Below, piece by piece: positions 7,766 to 16,027 of a DNA stretch of 38,794 nt. The DNA is taken from assembly GCA_902632935.1 (NCBI GenBank), contig CACPEJ010000007.1, forward strand, positions 1 through 38,794, in the 5' to 3' direction. The number at the start of each line of letters is the position of its first letter. Position 1 is the stretch's first letter. The position numbers and the translations under genes are program-made. A model generated the notes under the pieces. That model worked only from the letters and a program-made list of their open reading frames with translations. It made no database searches and had not been told where the DNA came from. This stretch comes from an uncultured Pelagibacteraceae bacterium. Lineage in GTDB: Bacteria; Pseudomonadota; Alphaproteobacteria; Pelagibacterales; Pelagibacteraceae.

Positions 7766-9173
7766 TTTCTTTATTGCTATATAATATTTGATTTTTTAGT
7801 TTATCTATATTTGCAATCATATCTGGATCTTTTTCTTTTAATTTTTCAATAGTTTTAACTGAGTGAATTATAGTTGTGTGATCTCTATTTGAAAACTCTC
7901 TTCCAATTTCAGGCAGAGATTTTGAAGTCAAAATTTTTGTTAAATAAATTGCTGTTTGCCGTGGTCTCACTAGGTACCTAGATCTTCTTGATGAAAGCAT
8001 TTCATTTTTACTAATCTTAAAAAATTTACACACAATAGTTTGAATGAGATCAATAGTGACTTTATTTTCATTTAAATTAAGTAAATCTTTTAATATAACT
8101 TTTGTCTCAGCTAAGCTTGGTATTTTGTTATAAATTCTTGAGAAGGATATAATTCTATTTATGGCACCCACCAATTCTCTTACACTCGTTGTGATTTTAA
8201 TGCTTATAAAATCCTTAATTTCCTCAGGTATATTAAACTTTTCAGGATATAAATTATTTAAGTCACTTATTTTACTTTCAAGGATTTTTTTTCTGAGTGC
8301 TAAATCAGTTTTTTGAATATCCACAACTAGACCTCCTGCAAATCTTGACTTTATCCTCTCCTGAATTCTTGACAGCTTATTAGGAGATCTATCAGCAGAA
8401 ATTATTATCTGAGAACCTTTGTCTAATAATGCATTAAAAGTATGGAAAAATTCTTCTTGCATTGCCTCTTTACCATTCATGAATTGTATATCATCAATTA
8501 ACAAAATATCTGTATTACGAAAATACTCTTTAAATTTGACCATATCATTAGATTTGATTGATTTTACAAATTGATACATAAAACGTTCTGCCGATATAAA
8601 CATAACCTTATTGTCTTTTTTCAGGTGATAACCAATTGCATTTAAAAGATGTGTCTTGCCCATTCCAACACCACCATAAAGATAAAGTGGATTATAATGT
8701 GAAATATTCTCTGAAACTTTTACAGAAGCTTCGTATGCTAATTTATTGCTGGAGCCAGTAATAAAGTTTTCAAAATTTTTGTTAGGATCTATTCGATTAT
8801 ATTGTAAATAAGAGTCTTTTATAAAAGAAACATTTTCTTTATTTTCTATGACATTAATATTATTTTCATCCTGATTTGAAGTAGGTTTATTTTCAGTTAT
8901 TTTGAATTCAATTCTAACAATTTCTTTTTTATAATTTTTTATAATTTTCAAGATTTGATCTAAGTATCTAGATGTAATCCAATCACGAATGAATCTAGTA
9001 GGTACAGATAACAAGATATAATTATTGATTTCCTCAACAAAAGTTATTTTTTTAAGCCAACTTTCGTAAATATCTAGTCCTAATTTATTTTTCATTTCAG
9101 CTTGAACTAAATTCCAATCAAAAATATCGGATTTAGAATCTTTTAAACTATTATTATTTATAGAATTGTTCAT
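7755..9173 (-). CDS. dnaA: Chromosomal replication initiator DnaA
   Basis: This 472-residue AAA+ ATPase should bind DnaA boxes and open the origin. Domain I is at about 16-90, with the low-complexity linker at 91-130. The AAA+ core has Walker A GGVGMGKT at 167-174 and Walker B ILLIDD near 223-228. The C-terminal DNA-binding domain includes SSRRSRYLVRPRQ and the signature SNRDHTTIIHS. There is no purine-rich ribosome site before ATG 9173; the bases ahead of it are CTCTCCACA, a weak DnaA-box-like string that could serve autoregulation. It overlaps dnaN by 11 bases and follows rpsT after 291 bases. Confidence 0.98.
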   Translation of the reverse strand: MNNSINNNSLKDSKSDIFDWNLVQAEMKNKLGLDIYESWLKKITFVEEINNYILLSVPTRFIRDWITSRYLDQILKIIKNYKKEIVRIEFKITENKPTSNQDENNINVIENKENVSFIKDSYLQYNRIDPNKNFENFITGSSNKLAYEASVKVSENISHYNPLYLYGGVGMGKTHLLNAIGYHLKKDNKVMFISAERFMYQFVKSIKSNDMVKFKEYFRNTDILLIDDIQFMNGKEAMQEEFFHTFNALLDKGSQIIISADRSPNKLSRIQERIKSRFAGGLVVDIQKTDLALRKKILESKISDLNNLYPEKFNIPEEIKDFISIKITTSVRELVGAINRIISFSRIYNKIPSLAETKVILKDLLNLNENKVTIDLIQTIVCKFFKISKNEMLSSRRSRYLVRPRQTAIYLTKILTSKSLPEIGREFSNRDHTTIIHSVKTIEKLKEKDPDMIANIDKLKNQILYSNKENEI

Positions 9174-9464
9174 AAATGTGGAGAGTGTTCAGTTAGAACC
9201 ATAATAAAATTATTGCAACAAATAATTTTCAAAAATAAAAAAAAAAATAAAATCTAGGATTGTGTAAATTTTTTTTTTTTAGAAAAAAATATTTGACAAA
9301 AAAAAATAAAGAAAAATAAAAAAAAAATATAAATAAAATTTATAATTGAATTAAATAAGTTTGTTTATTTACTAAATCTAAATATTGTGTGGAGAATTTT
9401 TAAGATCACAGATTTTGTAGATTTAAAAGTTGTATTAGGATTAACAACCTGAAGTGTTATTAAA
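9174..9464. other. dnaA upstream region: A/T tract with weak DnaA-box-like sites
   Basis: This 291-base gap, the longest in the window, separates rpsT from dnaA. About 9230-9350 is almost only A and T, with long homopolymer runs. Three weak DnaA-box-like strings all read on the minus strand: TTCTCCACA at 9388-9396, ATTTACACA at 9261-9269 and CTCTCCACA at 9177-9185. Against the relaxed consensus TTWTNCACA they have one, one and two mismatches. It must at least hold the dnaA promoter, and it might be an origin. In such AT-rich DNA the matches are not strong, and many alphaproteobacterial origins lie away from dnaA. Confidence 0.35.
9441..9463 (-). terminator. Hairpin immediately after rpsT, possible terminator or processing site
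   Basis: Arms 9441-9448 (TTAACAAC) and 9456-9463 (GTTATTAA) pair over 8 positions with one G-U on the transcript, enclosing a 7-base loop. It begins one base beyond the rpsT stop. No run of U follows on the minus strand, so it is a weak terminator candidate; a stabilising 3' end is equally possible. Confidence 0.35.
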
Positions 9465-9725
9465 CTAGATTGATGCTATTTTTTTGGTAAACCTTGAAAC
9501 GTTTCTGGAAGCGTTTTGTTTCTTTACGATACCTGTTTTAGCTATTTTCATCAACTCAGAATTCAACTTAGGTAAGAACTTTAAAGCCTCAGACTTCTTT
9601 TTAGCTTCAATTAAAGAATTCATTTTCTTCAAAGCATTTTTATATCTACTTTTTCGAGCCTTATTAACAGCTGTTTGTTTTGAAATTCTTCTAATTCTTT
9701 TGATTGCTGATTTTGTGTTAGCCAT
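9465..9725 (-). CDS. rpsT: 30S ribosomal protein S20
   Basis: This is an 86-residue, strongly basic, all-helical ribosomal protein that binds 16S rRNA. MANTKSAIKRIRRI at the N-terminus is the usual S20 beginning, and length is normal. It lies between mutM and dnaA, the order known from many alphaproteobacteria. A promoter-like pair lies just ahead (TTGACC, 17 bases, TATACC at 9735-9763). It would give a leader of only about three bases, so the mRNA may be nearly leaderless; no Shine-Dalgarno is visible. Confidence 0.96.
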   Translation of the reverse strand: MANTKSAIKRIRRISKQTAVNKARKSRYKNALKKMNSLIEAKKKSEALKFLPKLNSELMKIAKTGIVKKQNASRNVSRFTKKIASI

Positions 9726-9734
9726 ATGCGCAGG

Positions 9735-9763
9735 GGTATAACTTGAGAATGAATTTTGGTCAA
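9735..9763 (-). promoter_or_regulatory. Candidate rpsT promoter
   Basis: On the minus strand TTGACC (9758-9763) and TATACC (9735-9740) are separated by exactly 17 bases. The predicted start of transcription, near 9728, is about three bases before the rpsT ATG. The -35 matches five of six consensus bases and the -10 four of six. No other promoter is evident in the 49-base gap to mutM. Confidence 0.4.
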
Positions 9764-9774
9764 TTAAATAATTA

Positions 9775-10638
9775 TTATATTTGGCAGATATTACAAAAAA
9801 AAGAAGATCTATTGGAAATCATTTTTTTTTTAATAATTCCGTTGCATCCAGACCTCTTACAATTAAGTCCTTTTCTCTCATAAACATTAAAATTCTTTTG
9901 GAAATTTCCCGATTTACCTGATGTGTTTTTAAAATCTCTAATACTTGATCCTCCCTTTTTGATAGCATTAATCAAAACCTTTTTAGAATTAAATATTATT
10001 TTTTTACAATCTTCTTTATTTAATAAAGATACTTTTTTATCAGGTTTAATTTTACATAAAAATAAAATTTCACTTGCATAAATGTTTCCTATCCCTGATA
10101 CAAAATTTTGATCTAGTAGAAAGTTTTTTATATTTTTTGTTTTTCCTTTTAAAAAAGAATAAATATAACTTAAATTAAATTCTGATTGAAAAGGTTCTGG
10201 TCCAAGTTTAGAGAATCTTTTATCCAAAAAATGTTCATTAACCACTATTTCAAAAAAACCAAATCTTCTTGGATCGTTATATACAATTTTAAGATCATCA
10301 AAAACTATTTCTACGTGATTATGTTTTTTAGGTAATGTAGGTGAGCTATAAAAACTAGTATTAGTTACCAAACTTTTTTTTTGATTATAAATTAGATGAA
10401 TAGTTCCTGACATACCTAGATGTAAAAGACAATAACTTTGATTTGACAGGCAAATAATCAGATATTTTGAAAATCTTTTTACTTTGATTATTTTTTTGCC
10501 TTCAAGGAATCTTCGGAAATTAAGTGGGATTTTAGTTCTTAAATTTCTATTTCTAACTATTACTTTTTTGACCTTTTTTTGTTTAATCTTTTTGTCTAAA
10601 GATTGACGTACAATTTCTACTTCTGGTAATTCTGGCAT
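9775..10638 (-). CDS. mutM: Formamidopyrimidine-DNA glycosylase (Fpg/MutM)
   Basis: This 287-residue base-excision repair enzyme removes 8-oxoguanine and formamidopyrimidines and nicks the abasic site. The N-terminal P2-E3-LPEVE carries the catalytic proline and glutamate. K58 in RFSKYLI is the conserved beta-hairpin lysine. The helix-two-turn-helix segment has LLDQNFVSGIGNIYASEILF. A C-terminal zinc finger is present (C-x4-C ... C-x2-C, ending FFCNICQI). Slightly longer than usual because of an insertion around 80-100. It is divergent from ubiE across 32 bases, and both promoters must sit in or overlap that gap. Confidence 0.96.
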   Translation of the reverse strand: MPELPEVEIVRQSLDKKIKQKKVKKVIVRNRNLRTKIPLNFRRFLEGKKIIKVKRFSKYLIICLSNQSYCLLHLGMSGTIHLIYNQKKSLVTNTSFYSSPTLPKKHNHVEIVFDDLKIVYNDPRRFGFFEIVVNEHFLDKRFSKLGPEPFQSEFNLSYIYSFLKGKTKNIKNFLLDQNFVSGIGNIYASEILFLCKIKPDKKVSLLNKEDCKKIIFNSKKVLINAIKKGGSSIRDFKNTSGKSGNFQKNFNVYERKGLNCKRSGCNGIIKKKMISNRSSFFCNICQI

Positions 10639-10670
10639 TTAATACTATATTGATTATATATTTTTGAATT

Positions 10671-11375
10671 ATGCAACAATATCTACAAAATAAAAAAGGA
10701 TTAGTCCAAAATGTGTTTAATCAAGTGTACGATCGTTATGATCTAATGAATGATTTTATGTCATTAGGGATTCATCGATTGTGGAAAAAAAGTCTATTAA
10801 ATATGATGAATCCATCCAGTAATCAAAATTTAATTGATGTTGCTTGTGGTACTGGAGACATAGCTAAACTATTTGTTAAACATGTGAATAAATTATCTCG
10901 TATTGCATGTGTCGATCCAAATAAAGGGATGATAAGTAAAGGGAAAGAAAAGTTATCTAAGTTTAAAAATATAAATTGGATTATATCTCCAGCCGAAAAA
11001 ATTCCTTTATCTGATAATTTATTCGACTTTTACACTATAAGCTTTGGTTTAAGAAACACTGCCAATATAGATAAGGCTCTCTTTGAGGCTTATAGAGTTT
11101 TAAAACCAGGGGGTCGTTTTTTATGCTTAGAGTTCTCAAAAATTCAAAATACAAATTTAGAAACTCTTTATAAAAATTACTCTAAGCTAATACCTTCTAT
11201 TGGCAAGTTTGTTGTTGGTGAAAAACAGCCATATGAATATCTAATTAAAAGTATTGAAGATTTTTTAAACCAGGAGGAATTGATTGATGCAATGGTTAAA
11301 AACAATTTTAAAAAATGTACTTATAGAAATTTATCAGGTGGAATAGTTTCTATTCATAGTGGATGGAAATTTTGA
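10671..11375 (+). CDS. ubiE: Ubiquinone biosynthesis C-methyltransferase UbiE
   Basis: This 234-residue class I SAM-dependent methyltransferase should methylate the ring carbon of the ubiquinone intermediate (and demethylmenaquinone where present). The N-terminus has VFNQVYDRYDLMNDFMSLGIHRLWK, a family signature (quoted in part: VYDRYDLMND). Motif I is IDVACGTGD near 55-63, followed by VDPNKGM and FDFYTISFGLRN. R-V-L-K-P-G-G-R-F marks the late strand. Full length. Its stop overlaps the probable ubiB ATG (TGATG), so ubiE and ubiB are coupled. Confidence 0.96.
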   Translation: MQQYLQNKKGLVQNVFNQVYDRYDLMNDFMSLGIHRLWKKSLLNMMNPSSNQNLIDVACGTGDIAKLFVKHVNKLSRIACVDPNKGMISKGKEKLSKFKNINWIISPAEKIPLSDNLFDFYTISFGLRNTANIDKALFEAYRVLKPGGRFLCLEFSKIQNTNLETLYKNYSKLIPSIGKFVVGEKQPYEYLIKSIEDFLNQEELIDAMVKNNFKKCTYRNLSGGIVSIHSGWKF

Positions 11376-12943
11376 TGTTAAAAAAATTAATTATTCTCTT
11401 TAAACTTGGAAGAAAAGTAGCTTGTTCTGATATTTTAAATATTGTATCAAAATTTAAGGAACCGCCTTTAGCTATAAAGATTTTATTTAAGATATTATCA
11501 TTTTCCTTTTCACCAAAAAAACAAACGGATGTAAATAAAGACGAGGGAGAGAGATTGTCTGACTCTTTAGAGTCAATGGGAACAACTTTTATTAAACTTG
11601 GTCAATTTTTAGCAACTAGACCTGATATAATTGGTGAAGAACTTTCTAAAAAACTTGAAAACCTTCAAGATAAATTGCCTCCATTTTCTCTGTTACAAGC
11701 TAAAGAAATAATTAAAAATGATCTAGGTAATGAAAGTTATGACTCTATAATAAATTTAAGTGAACCAGTTGCTGCTGCATCAATTGCTCAAGTCCACAAA
11801 GCTCAAATTAATGACAATGGAATTCTTAAGGACGTTGCAATTAAAATTCTAAGACCAAACATAAAAAAAATATTTAATGAGGAGATTGATGCAATAATGC
11901 TTTTTGCTTTCTTAATAGAATCATTTATTAAAAAGACAAAAAGACTCAAGCTGGTAGAAGTAGTATTTTTATTAAAAGAAATCACAAATCTGGAGATGGA
12001 TTTAAGATTTGAAGCAGCTGCTGCAAATGAATATGCTGAAAATACAAAGAATGATGTTGGATTTAGAGTTCCTCAAATTTATTGGAATTATACAAGCGAA
12101 AATGTAATGACCCTAGATTGGGTGGATGGAATATCTATTAGAGAAACGGAAGAACTAAAAAATAAAGAATTTAATACTGAAAAAATTGCAGAGGATATTA
12201 TTCAAAATTTTTTAAGACATGCTGTAAGAGATGGTTTTTTTCATGCAGATATGCACCAAGGCAATATTTTCATAGATAATGATGGTCAAATTGTTCCTAT
12301 TGATTTTGGAATTATGGGTAGATTAGATAAAATGAGTAAAAGATTTTTAGCTGAAATTTTATTTGGTTTTATTCAAAGAGATTATCGTAAAGTTGCTGAA
12401 GTACATTTGATTGCAGGTCTTGTGCCAAAAGAAGTTCCAATAGATGATTTAGCTCAAGCCCTAAGATCCATCGGTGAACCAATTTTTGGTCAAGCAGTTA
12501 AAGATATTTCTGGAGGAAAATTATTAAAGCAACTATTTGATGTCACAGAAAAATTTAACATGCAAACTCAACCTCAGCTTCTAATGTTACAGAAAACAAT
12601 GGTTGTTGTTGAAGGTGTAGCTAGAAAATTAAATCCAAACACAAATATTTGGACCACTTCAAAACCAGTTCTTGAAAGTTGGCTAAAAGAAACAAAAGAT
12701 CCAATGACAAAACTAAATGAGACACTTCAAAATACATCTGAAGTAATAAAAAGATTACCGGAATTTCCTGAAATTATGGATAAAGCTAATCAAGCTCTTA
12801 CTTATCTTGCTAGTGGACAAATCCCACAAAACTCAAATTCCTATACGGCCTTAAACACTCAAAAATCAGAAATGACTGCTTTTAGAAACCAATCTATTAT
12901 TGGTTTATTAATCCTTGTAATTTTTGGTCTTTTAATATTTTAA
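11375..12943 (+). CDS. ubiB: UbiB-family atypical kinase for ubiquinone biosynthesis
   Basis: This is a 522-residue membrane-associated protein-kinase-like protein needed for ubiquinone synthesis, thought to act as an ATPase organising lipid intermediates. KLGQFLATRPDIIG is the family KxGQ motif. The alanine-rich nucleotide loop is VAAASIAQVHKA. HADMHQGNIF and PIDFGIMGRL are the catalytic and metal-binding segments. The C-terminus has one or two hydrophobic helices (about 505-521). I chose ATG 11375, which overlaps the ubiE stop as TGATG. ATG 11363 in the same frame would add four residues, inside ubiE. Confidence 0.95.
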   Translation: MLKKLIILFKLGRKVACSDILNIVSKFKEPPLAIKILFKILSFSFSPKKQTDVNKDEGERLSDSLESMGTTFIKLGQFLATRPDIIGEELSKKLENLQDKLPPFSLLQAKEIIKNDLGNESYDSIINLSEPVAAASIAQVHKAQINDNGILKDVAIKILRPNIKKIFNEEIDAIMLFAFLIESFIKKTKRLKLVEVVFLLKEITNLEMDLRFEAAAANEYAENTKNDVGFRVPQIYWNYTSENVMTLDWVDGISIRETEELKNKEFNTEKIAEDIIQNFLRHAVRDGFFHADMHQGNIFIDNDGQIVPIDFGIMGRLDKMSKRFLAEILFGFIQRDYRKVAEVHLIAGLVPKEVPIDDLAQALRSIGEPIFGQAVKDISGGKLLKQLFDVTEKFNMQTQPQLLMLQKTMVVVEGVARKLNPNTNIWTTSKPVLESWLKETKDPMTKLNETLQNTSEVIKRLPEFPEIMDKANQALTYLASGQIPQNSNSYTALNTQKSEMTAFRNQSIIGLLILVIFGLLIF

Positions 12944-12951
12944 TTCAGTCG

Positions 12952-14157
12952 ATGAAAGATTTATCAAACAAAAAAGTTCTTTTTATAATATGTGGTGGAA
13001 TTTCTGCTTACAAAAGTCTTGAAACGATAAGAATATTTAGAAAGAATAATGCTGAAATAAAAACAATACTTACTAAAAGTGCAAAGGAGTTTGTAACCCC
13101 ATTATCTGTAGCCTCTTTATCTCAAGGTAAAGTTTATGATGATTTATTTAGTCTAGAAAATGAGACAGAGATGGACCATATTTCTTTATCAAGATGGGCC
13201 GATGTGATTATAGTTGCTCCAGCAACTGCCAACACCATTTCCAAATTAAGCCAGGGCAATTCAGACGACCTAGCATCCACAGTTATATTAGCTTCAAATA
13301 AACAAGTTTTTTTAGCTCCAGCAATGAATGTTAGAATGTGGGATCATCAGTCTACACAAAATAATCTAAAAACATTGAGAGGTTTTGGCTACAAAATCAT
13401 TGGCCCTGAAATAGGTGATATGGCTTGTGGTGAATATGGTGAGGGTAAAATGTCTGAACCTTTAGTTATTTATGAAAAAATTCAAAATTTTTTGTTTAGT
13501 AAAATCAAAAATAATAGACTCAAAGCTTTAGTAACTGCGGGTCCTACTAATGAATATATAGATCCTGTAAGATTTATTACAAATAAATCTAGCGGTAAAC
13601 AGGGTTACGAGATAGCAAAATCTCTCTGCAAAAGAGGTTTTGATACAACTTTAATATCAGGACCTACAAACCTAAAAATAGATGAAAACATTAAATTAAT
13701 CAAAGTTGAGACTGCTGAAGAAATGTTTAAGGCCACTCAAAAAAATCTTCCAACTGATATAGCTGTATTTGCTGCTGCTGTTGCTGATTTCAAAGCTAGT
13801 CATGAACATAAAGAAAAGATTAAAAAAATTGATAATTTAACATTAAATTTAGAGAGAAATATCGATATTTTGAACTATGTTTCTAATCATAACTCTATGA
13901 GACCAAAAATGGTTATAGGTTTTGCTGCTGAAACAACAAGTTTAGAGAAAAATGCTATTCAAAAATTAAAAGATAAAAATTGCGACTGGATAATAGCTAA
14001 CGATGTCTCAAAAGATGAAAGCGGTTTTGATAATGAAAATAATGAAGTTACAATTTTCTATAAAAACGAAGAAATGAAAAAAGAGAAACTTTCATTAAAA
14101 AAGAAGTCAGAGATATCAGAGGAAATTGTAGATAGAATAGTTGCTCAAATAAATTAA
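12952..14157 (+). CDS. coaBC: Bifunctional phosphopantothenoylcysteine decarboxylase/synthetase
   Basis: This 401-residue two-domain enzyme handles two steps of coenzyme A synthesis. The N-terminal CoaC flavoprotein has GGISAYKS (15-22), the active-site H76, PAMN with N125, and C159 in GDMACGEYGEGKM. The C-terminal CoaB part begins near 185 with VTAGPTNEYIDPVRF, then NKSSGKQGYEIA, and uses CTP to add cysteine. Full length, and all catalytic residues I can name are present. It follows ubiB after 8 bases, and its last base is shared with the dut ATG. Confidence 0.97.
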   Translation: MKDLSNKKVLFIICGGISAYKSLETIRIFRKNNAEIKTILTKSAKEFVTPLSVASLSQGKVYDDLFSLENETEMDHISLSRWADVIIVAPATANTISKLSQGNSDDLASTVILASNKQVFLAPAMNVRMWDHQSTQNNLKTLRGFGYKIIGPEIGDMACGEYGEGKMSEPLVIYEKIQNFLFSKIKNNRLKALVTAGPTNEYIDPVRFITNKSSGKQGYEIAKSLCKRGFDTTLISGPTNLKIDENIKLIKVETAEEMFKATQKNLPTDIAVFAAAVADFKASHEHKEKIKKIDNLTLNLERNIDILNYVSNHNSMRPKMVIGFAAETTSLEKNAIQKLKDKNCDWIIANDVSKDESGFDNENNEVTIFYKNEEMKKEKLSLKKKSEISEEIVDRIVAQIN

Positions 14158-14594
14158 TGGTTAAAGTCTTAATCAAAAAACTTGACCCAAGTGTAAAATT
14201 ACCTGAATACAAAACCAGTGGCGCATCAGGTGTAGACTTAATTGCATTTATAAAAGAACCCATTAATCTAGAACCCAAAACATCTGTTTTAATTCCCACA
14301 GGATTATCTGTTGCTTTCTCTGAAGATTACGAGATTCAAATAAGACCAAGATCAGGTTTGGCGGCGAAAAATAATATTAGCGTGTTAAACACGCCAGGAA
14401 CAATTGATAGTGATTATAGAGGAGAAATAAAGGTTATCATCTATAATCATGGTAATGAAAATTTTTCAATTAATAATGGTGATAGAATTGCTCAAATGAT
14501 ATTAGCGCCTGTGGTCAAGATGGAATTAGAAGAAATAAATGATTTACCTAAATCTATCAGAGGTAAAGGTGGATTTGGTTCAACAGGTAAATGA
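14157..14594 (+). CDS. dut: dUTP diphosphatase
   Basis: This is a 145-residue trimeric dUTPase that hydrolyses dUTP to dUMP, keeping uracil out of DNA and feeding thymidylate synthesis. All five family motifs are in order: GASGVDLIA, PRSGLAAK, the NTPGTIDSDYRGEIKV stretch with the catalytic Asp, GDRIAQMIL, and the P-loop-like tail RGKGGFGSTG. Full length. Coupled to coaBC (TAATG) and to the ThiF-like gene (ATGA). A coaBC-dut pair is a common bacterial arrangement. Confidence 0.97.
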   Translation: MVKVLIKKLDPSVKLPEYKTSGASGVDLIAFIKEPINLEPKTSVLIPTGLSVAFSEDYEIQIRPRSGLAAKNNISVLNTPGTIDSDYRGEIKVIIYNHGNENFSINNGDRIAQMILAPVVKMELEEINDLPKSIRGKGGFGSTGK

Positions 14595-15352
14595 ATATCA
14601 ATTTAAATAAAAATCAAATAGAGAGATTTTCAAGACAAATAGTTTTAAAAAATATTGGAAGCTTAGGCCAAAAAAGAATTATTAAAGCAAAAGTTTTAAT
14701 TATTGGAATGGGAGGTCTAGGTTGTCCTGCGGCTGAGTTTTTAGCGAGAGCAGGCGTAGGTGTTTTGGGCATTGTTGACCCTGATATTGTTAATTTATCA
14801 AATATTCACAGACAAAGTCTTTACAGCATCGAAGACTTAAAAAAATCCAAAGTAAAGTCTGCTCAAAAAAAGTTAAAAAAGATAAACTCAAAAATAAAAG
14901 TAAACTCACATAAAATAAGATTAAATATTAATAATTATCAAAAAATTATAAAAAATTATGACTACATAATTGATGGATCAGATAATTTTGAAACAAAGTT
15001 TTTAATTAATGATTTTTCAAGAAAATATAAAAAATTTCTTGTAACTGGAGCGATAAGTAAATTTGATGGTCATATTTTTAGTTTCAATTTTAAAAATAAA
15101 AAAACACCTTGTATAAGATCTTTTTATCAAGAATATGAGATTTCAGACGATATATTAAATTGTGAATATGAAGGCATCTTGGGTACAGTGGCTGGTATAA
15201 TAGGAATTATGCAAGCGAATGAAATTTTAAAAAAGATTTTATCCATCGGTAAAAATTTAAATGGTCAAGTTTTGGTTTTAGATCTATTAAATTTGAATTT
15301 TAGAAAAATTAAATTTAAAAAGTTAAAAGATGTTAAAAAAAGAAAAATTTAA
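14591..15352 (+). CDS. E1-like adenylyltransferase, ThiF/MoeB/HesA family
   Basis: This 253-residue Rossmann protein should adenylate the C-terminus of a ThiS/MoaD-type sulfur carrier. Evidence: GMGGLGCPAAEFLARAGVG (39-57) for ATP binding, VDPDIVNLSNIHRQ (62-75), DGSDNF (128-133), and the C-terminal helix segment GILGTVAGIIGIMQANE (195-211). The structural zinc site is degenerate: the first pair reads C174-I-R-S, and the second CxxC near the C-terminus is absent. C191 sits where some family members have a cysteine near the crossover loop. No carrier protein gene is adjacent. Thiamine, molybdopterin and tRNA-thiolation roles cannot be separated. Confidence 0.85.
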   Translation: MNINLNKNQIERFSRQIVLKNIGSLGQKRIIKAKVLIIGMGGLGCPAAEFLARAGVGVLGIVDPDIVNLSNIHRQSLYSIEDLKKSKVKSAQKKLKKINSKIKVNSHKIRLNINNYQKIIKNYDYIIDGSDNFETKFLINDFSRKYKKFLVTGAISKFDGHIFSFNFKNKKTPCIRSFYQEYEISDDILNCEYEGILGTVAGIIGIMQANEILKKILSIGKNLNGQVLVLDLLNLNFRKIKFKKLKDVKKRKI

Positions 15353-15788
15353 ACTTTTTTTTATAACTTTATTTTTATTATCTTTTACCTCATTAAGTTG
15401 TGCTCAAGAAATTTTCTTGTCTTTAAAGAAAAGTAAGGTGAATGTAAGGTATGGACCGAGCTTTGAATCTCCTATAAAGTTTATTTATAAAAAAGTGAAT
15501 TTGCCTCTAAAGCAAATTGATAAAAAAGAGAACTGGCGAAGAGTAATTGATTTTAAAAATAACAGCGGATGGATACATTGGTCTCAATTAAAAAAAATAA
15601 ATTCAATCATTCCCACAAAAGACAAAGTTTTATTCAAAAATCCGACAAATTTTTCTAAACCATTGGCTAAAATTAAAAGTGGAAGAGTTCTAATAGTTCA
15701 AAAATGCAATGGAATTTGGTGCAAAATAAATACGGATGATTTTGAAGGTTGGATAAAGACAGACAATATTTGGGGTGTATTAGATTAA
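15330..15788 (+). CDS. Secreted protein with two bacterial SH3-like domains
   Basis: This is a 152-residue protein with a signal peptide (hydrophobic 8-22, probable cleavage near SCA|QE). A first SH3b repeat is KVNVRYGPS...GWIHWSQL (about 35-87). A second is seen at 90-150 with LFKNPTNFSKPLAKIKSG and WCKINTDDFEGWI. Such repeats usually bind cell-wall or other periplasmic ligands. The start lies 23 bases inside the end of the ThiF-like gene; a much later start would remove the signal peptide, so I keep it. It is convergent with the DUF2061-like gene (4-base overlap). Confidence 0.82.
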   Translation: MLKKEKFKLFFITLFLLSFTSLSCAQEIFLSLKKSKVNVRYGPSFESPIKFIYKKVNLPLKQIDKKENWRRVIDFKNNSGWIHWSQLKKINSIIPTKDKVLFKNPTNFSKPLAKIKSGRVLIVQKCNGIWCKINTDDFEGWIKTDNIWGVLD

Positions 15789-16027
15789 GAGTTTTTTGAT
15801 TTACTCGCCCACCACTTGTCTAAAATAAAATACCATATAGAATTAGCTATTGGTTCTACTATTGCGTCTGTTAGTGCTATCATAAAGCTGACATCAGCAA
15901 CAAACATTAAAACAGTTATAGCTATAGCAAAATGACCAATAGTATAAATAATGGTTCTTAAAATTGAACCTCTATTATTTGTGTAAATCTGACCAGCAGC
16001 TTTGAATATGCCAGTTGTTAATTCCAT
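15785..16027 (-). CDS. Small membrane protein, DUF2061-like
   Basis: This is an 80-residue protein with two probable membrane helices (about 25-44 and 48-66) and the ending SIWYFILDKWW. The pattern, a basic N-terminus with RTIIYTIGH, two helices, then an aromatic end like YxxHxxxW, resembles DUF2061 proteins, whose function is unknown. Its ATG shares one base with the stop of the oxygenase gene (TAATG), so the two are translated together and perhaps work together. The family call is moderate because the protein is short. Confidence 0.65.
   Translation of the reverse strand: MELTTGIFKAAGQIYTNNRGSILRTIIYTIGHFAIAITVLMFVADVSFMIALTDAIVEPIANSIWYFILDKWWASKSKNS

Noticed and set aside
9193..9207. TTAGAACCATAATAA upstream of dnaA as a fourth Irr-like site
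   Set aside because: It differs at one position from the local operator form but at two from the recalled Irr motif, lacks the ACT flank, and such strings are expected by chance in this A/T-rich gap.
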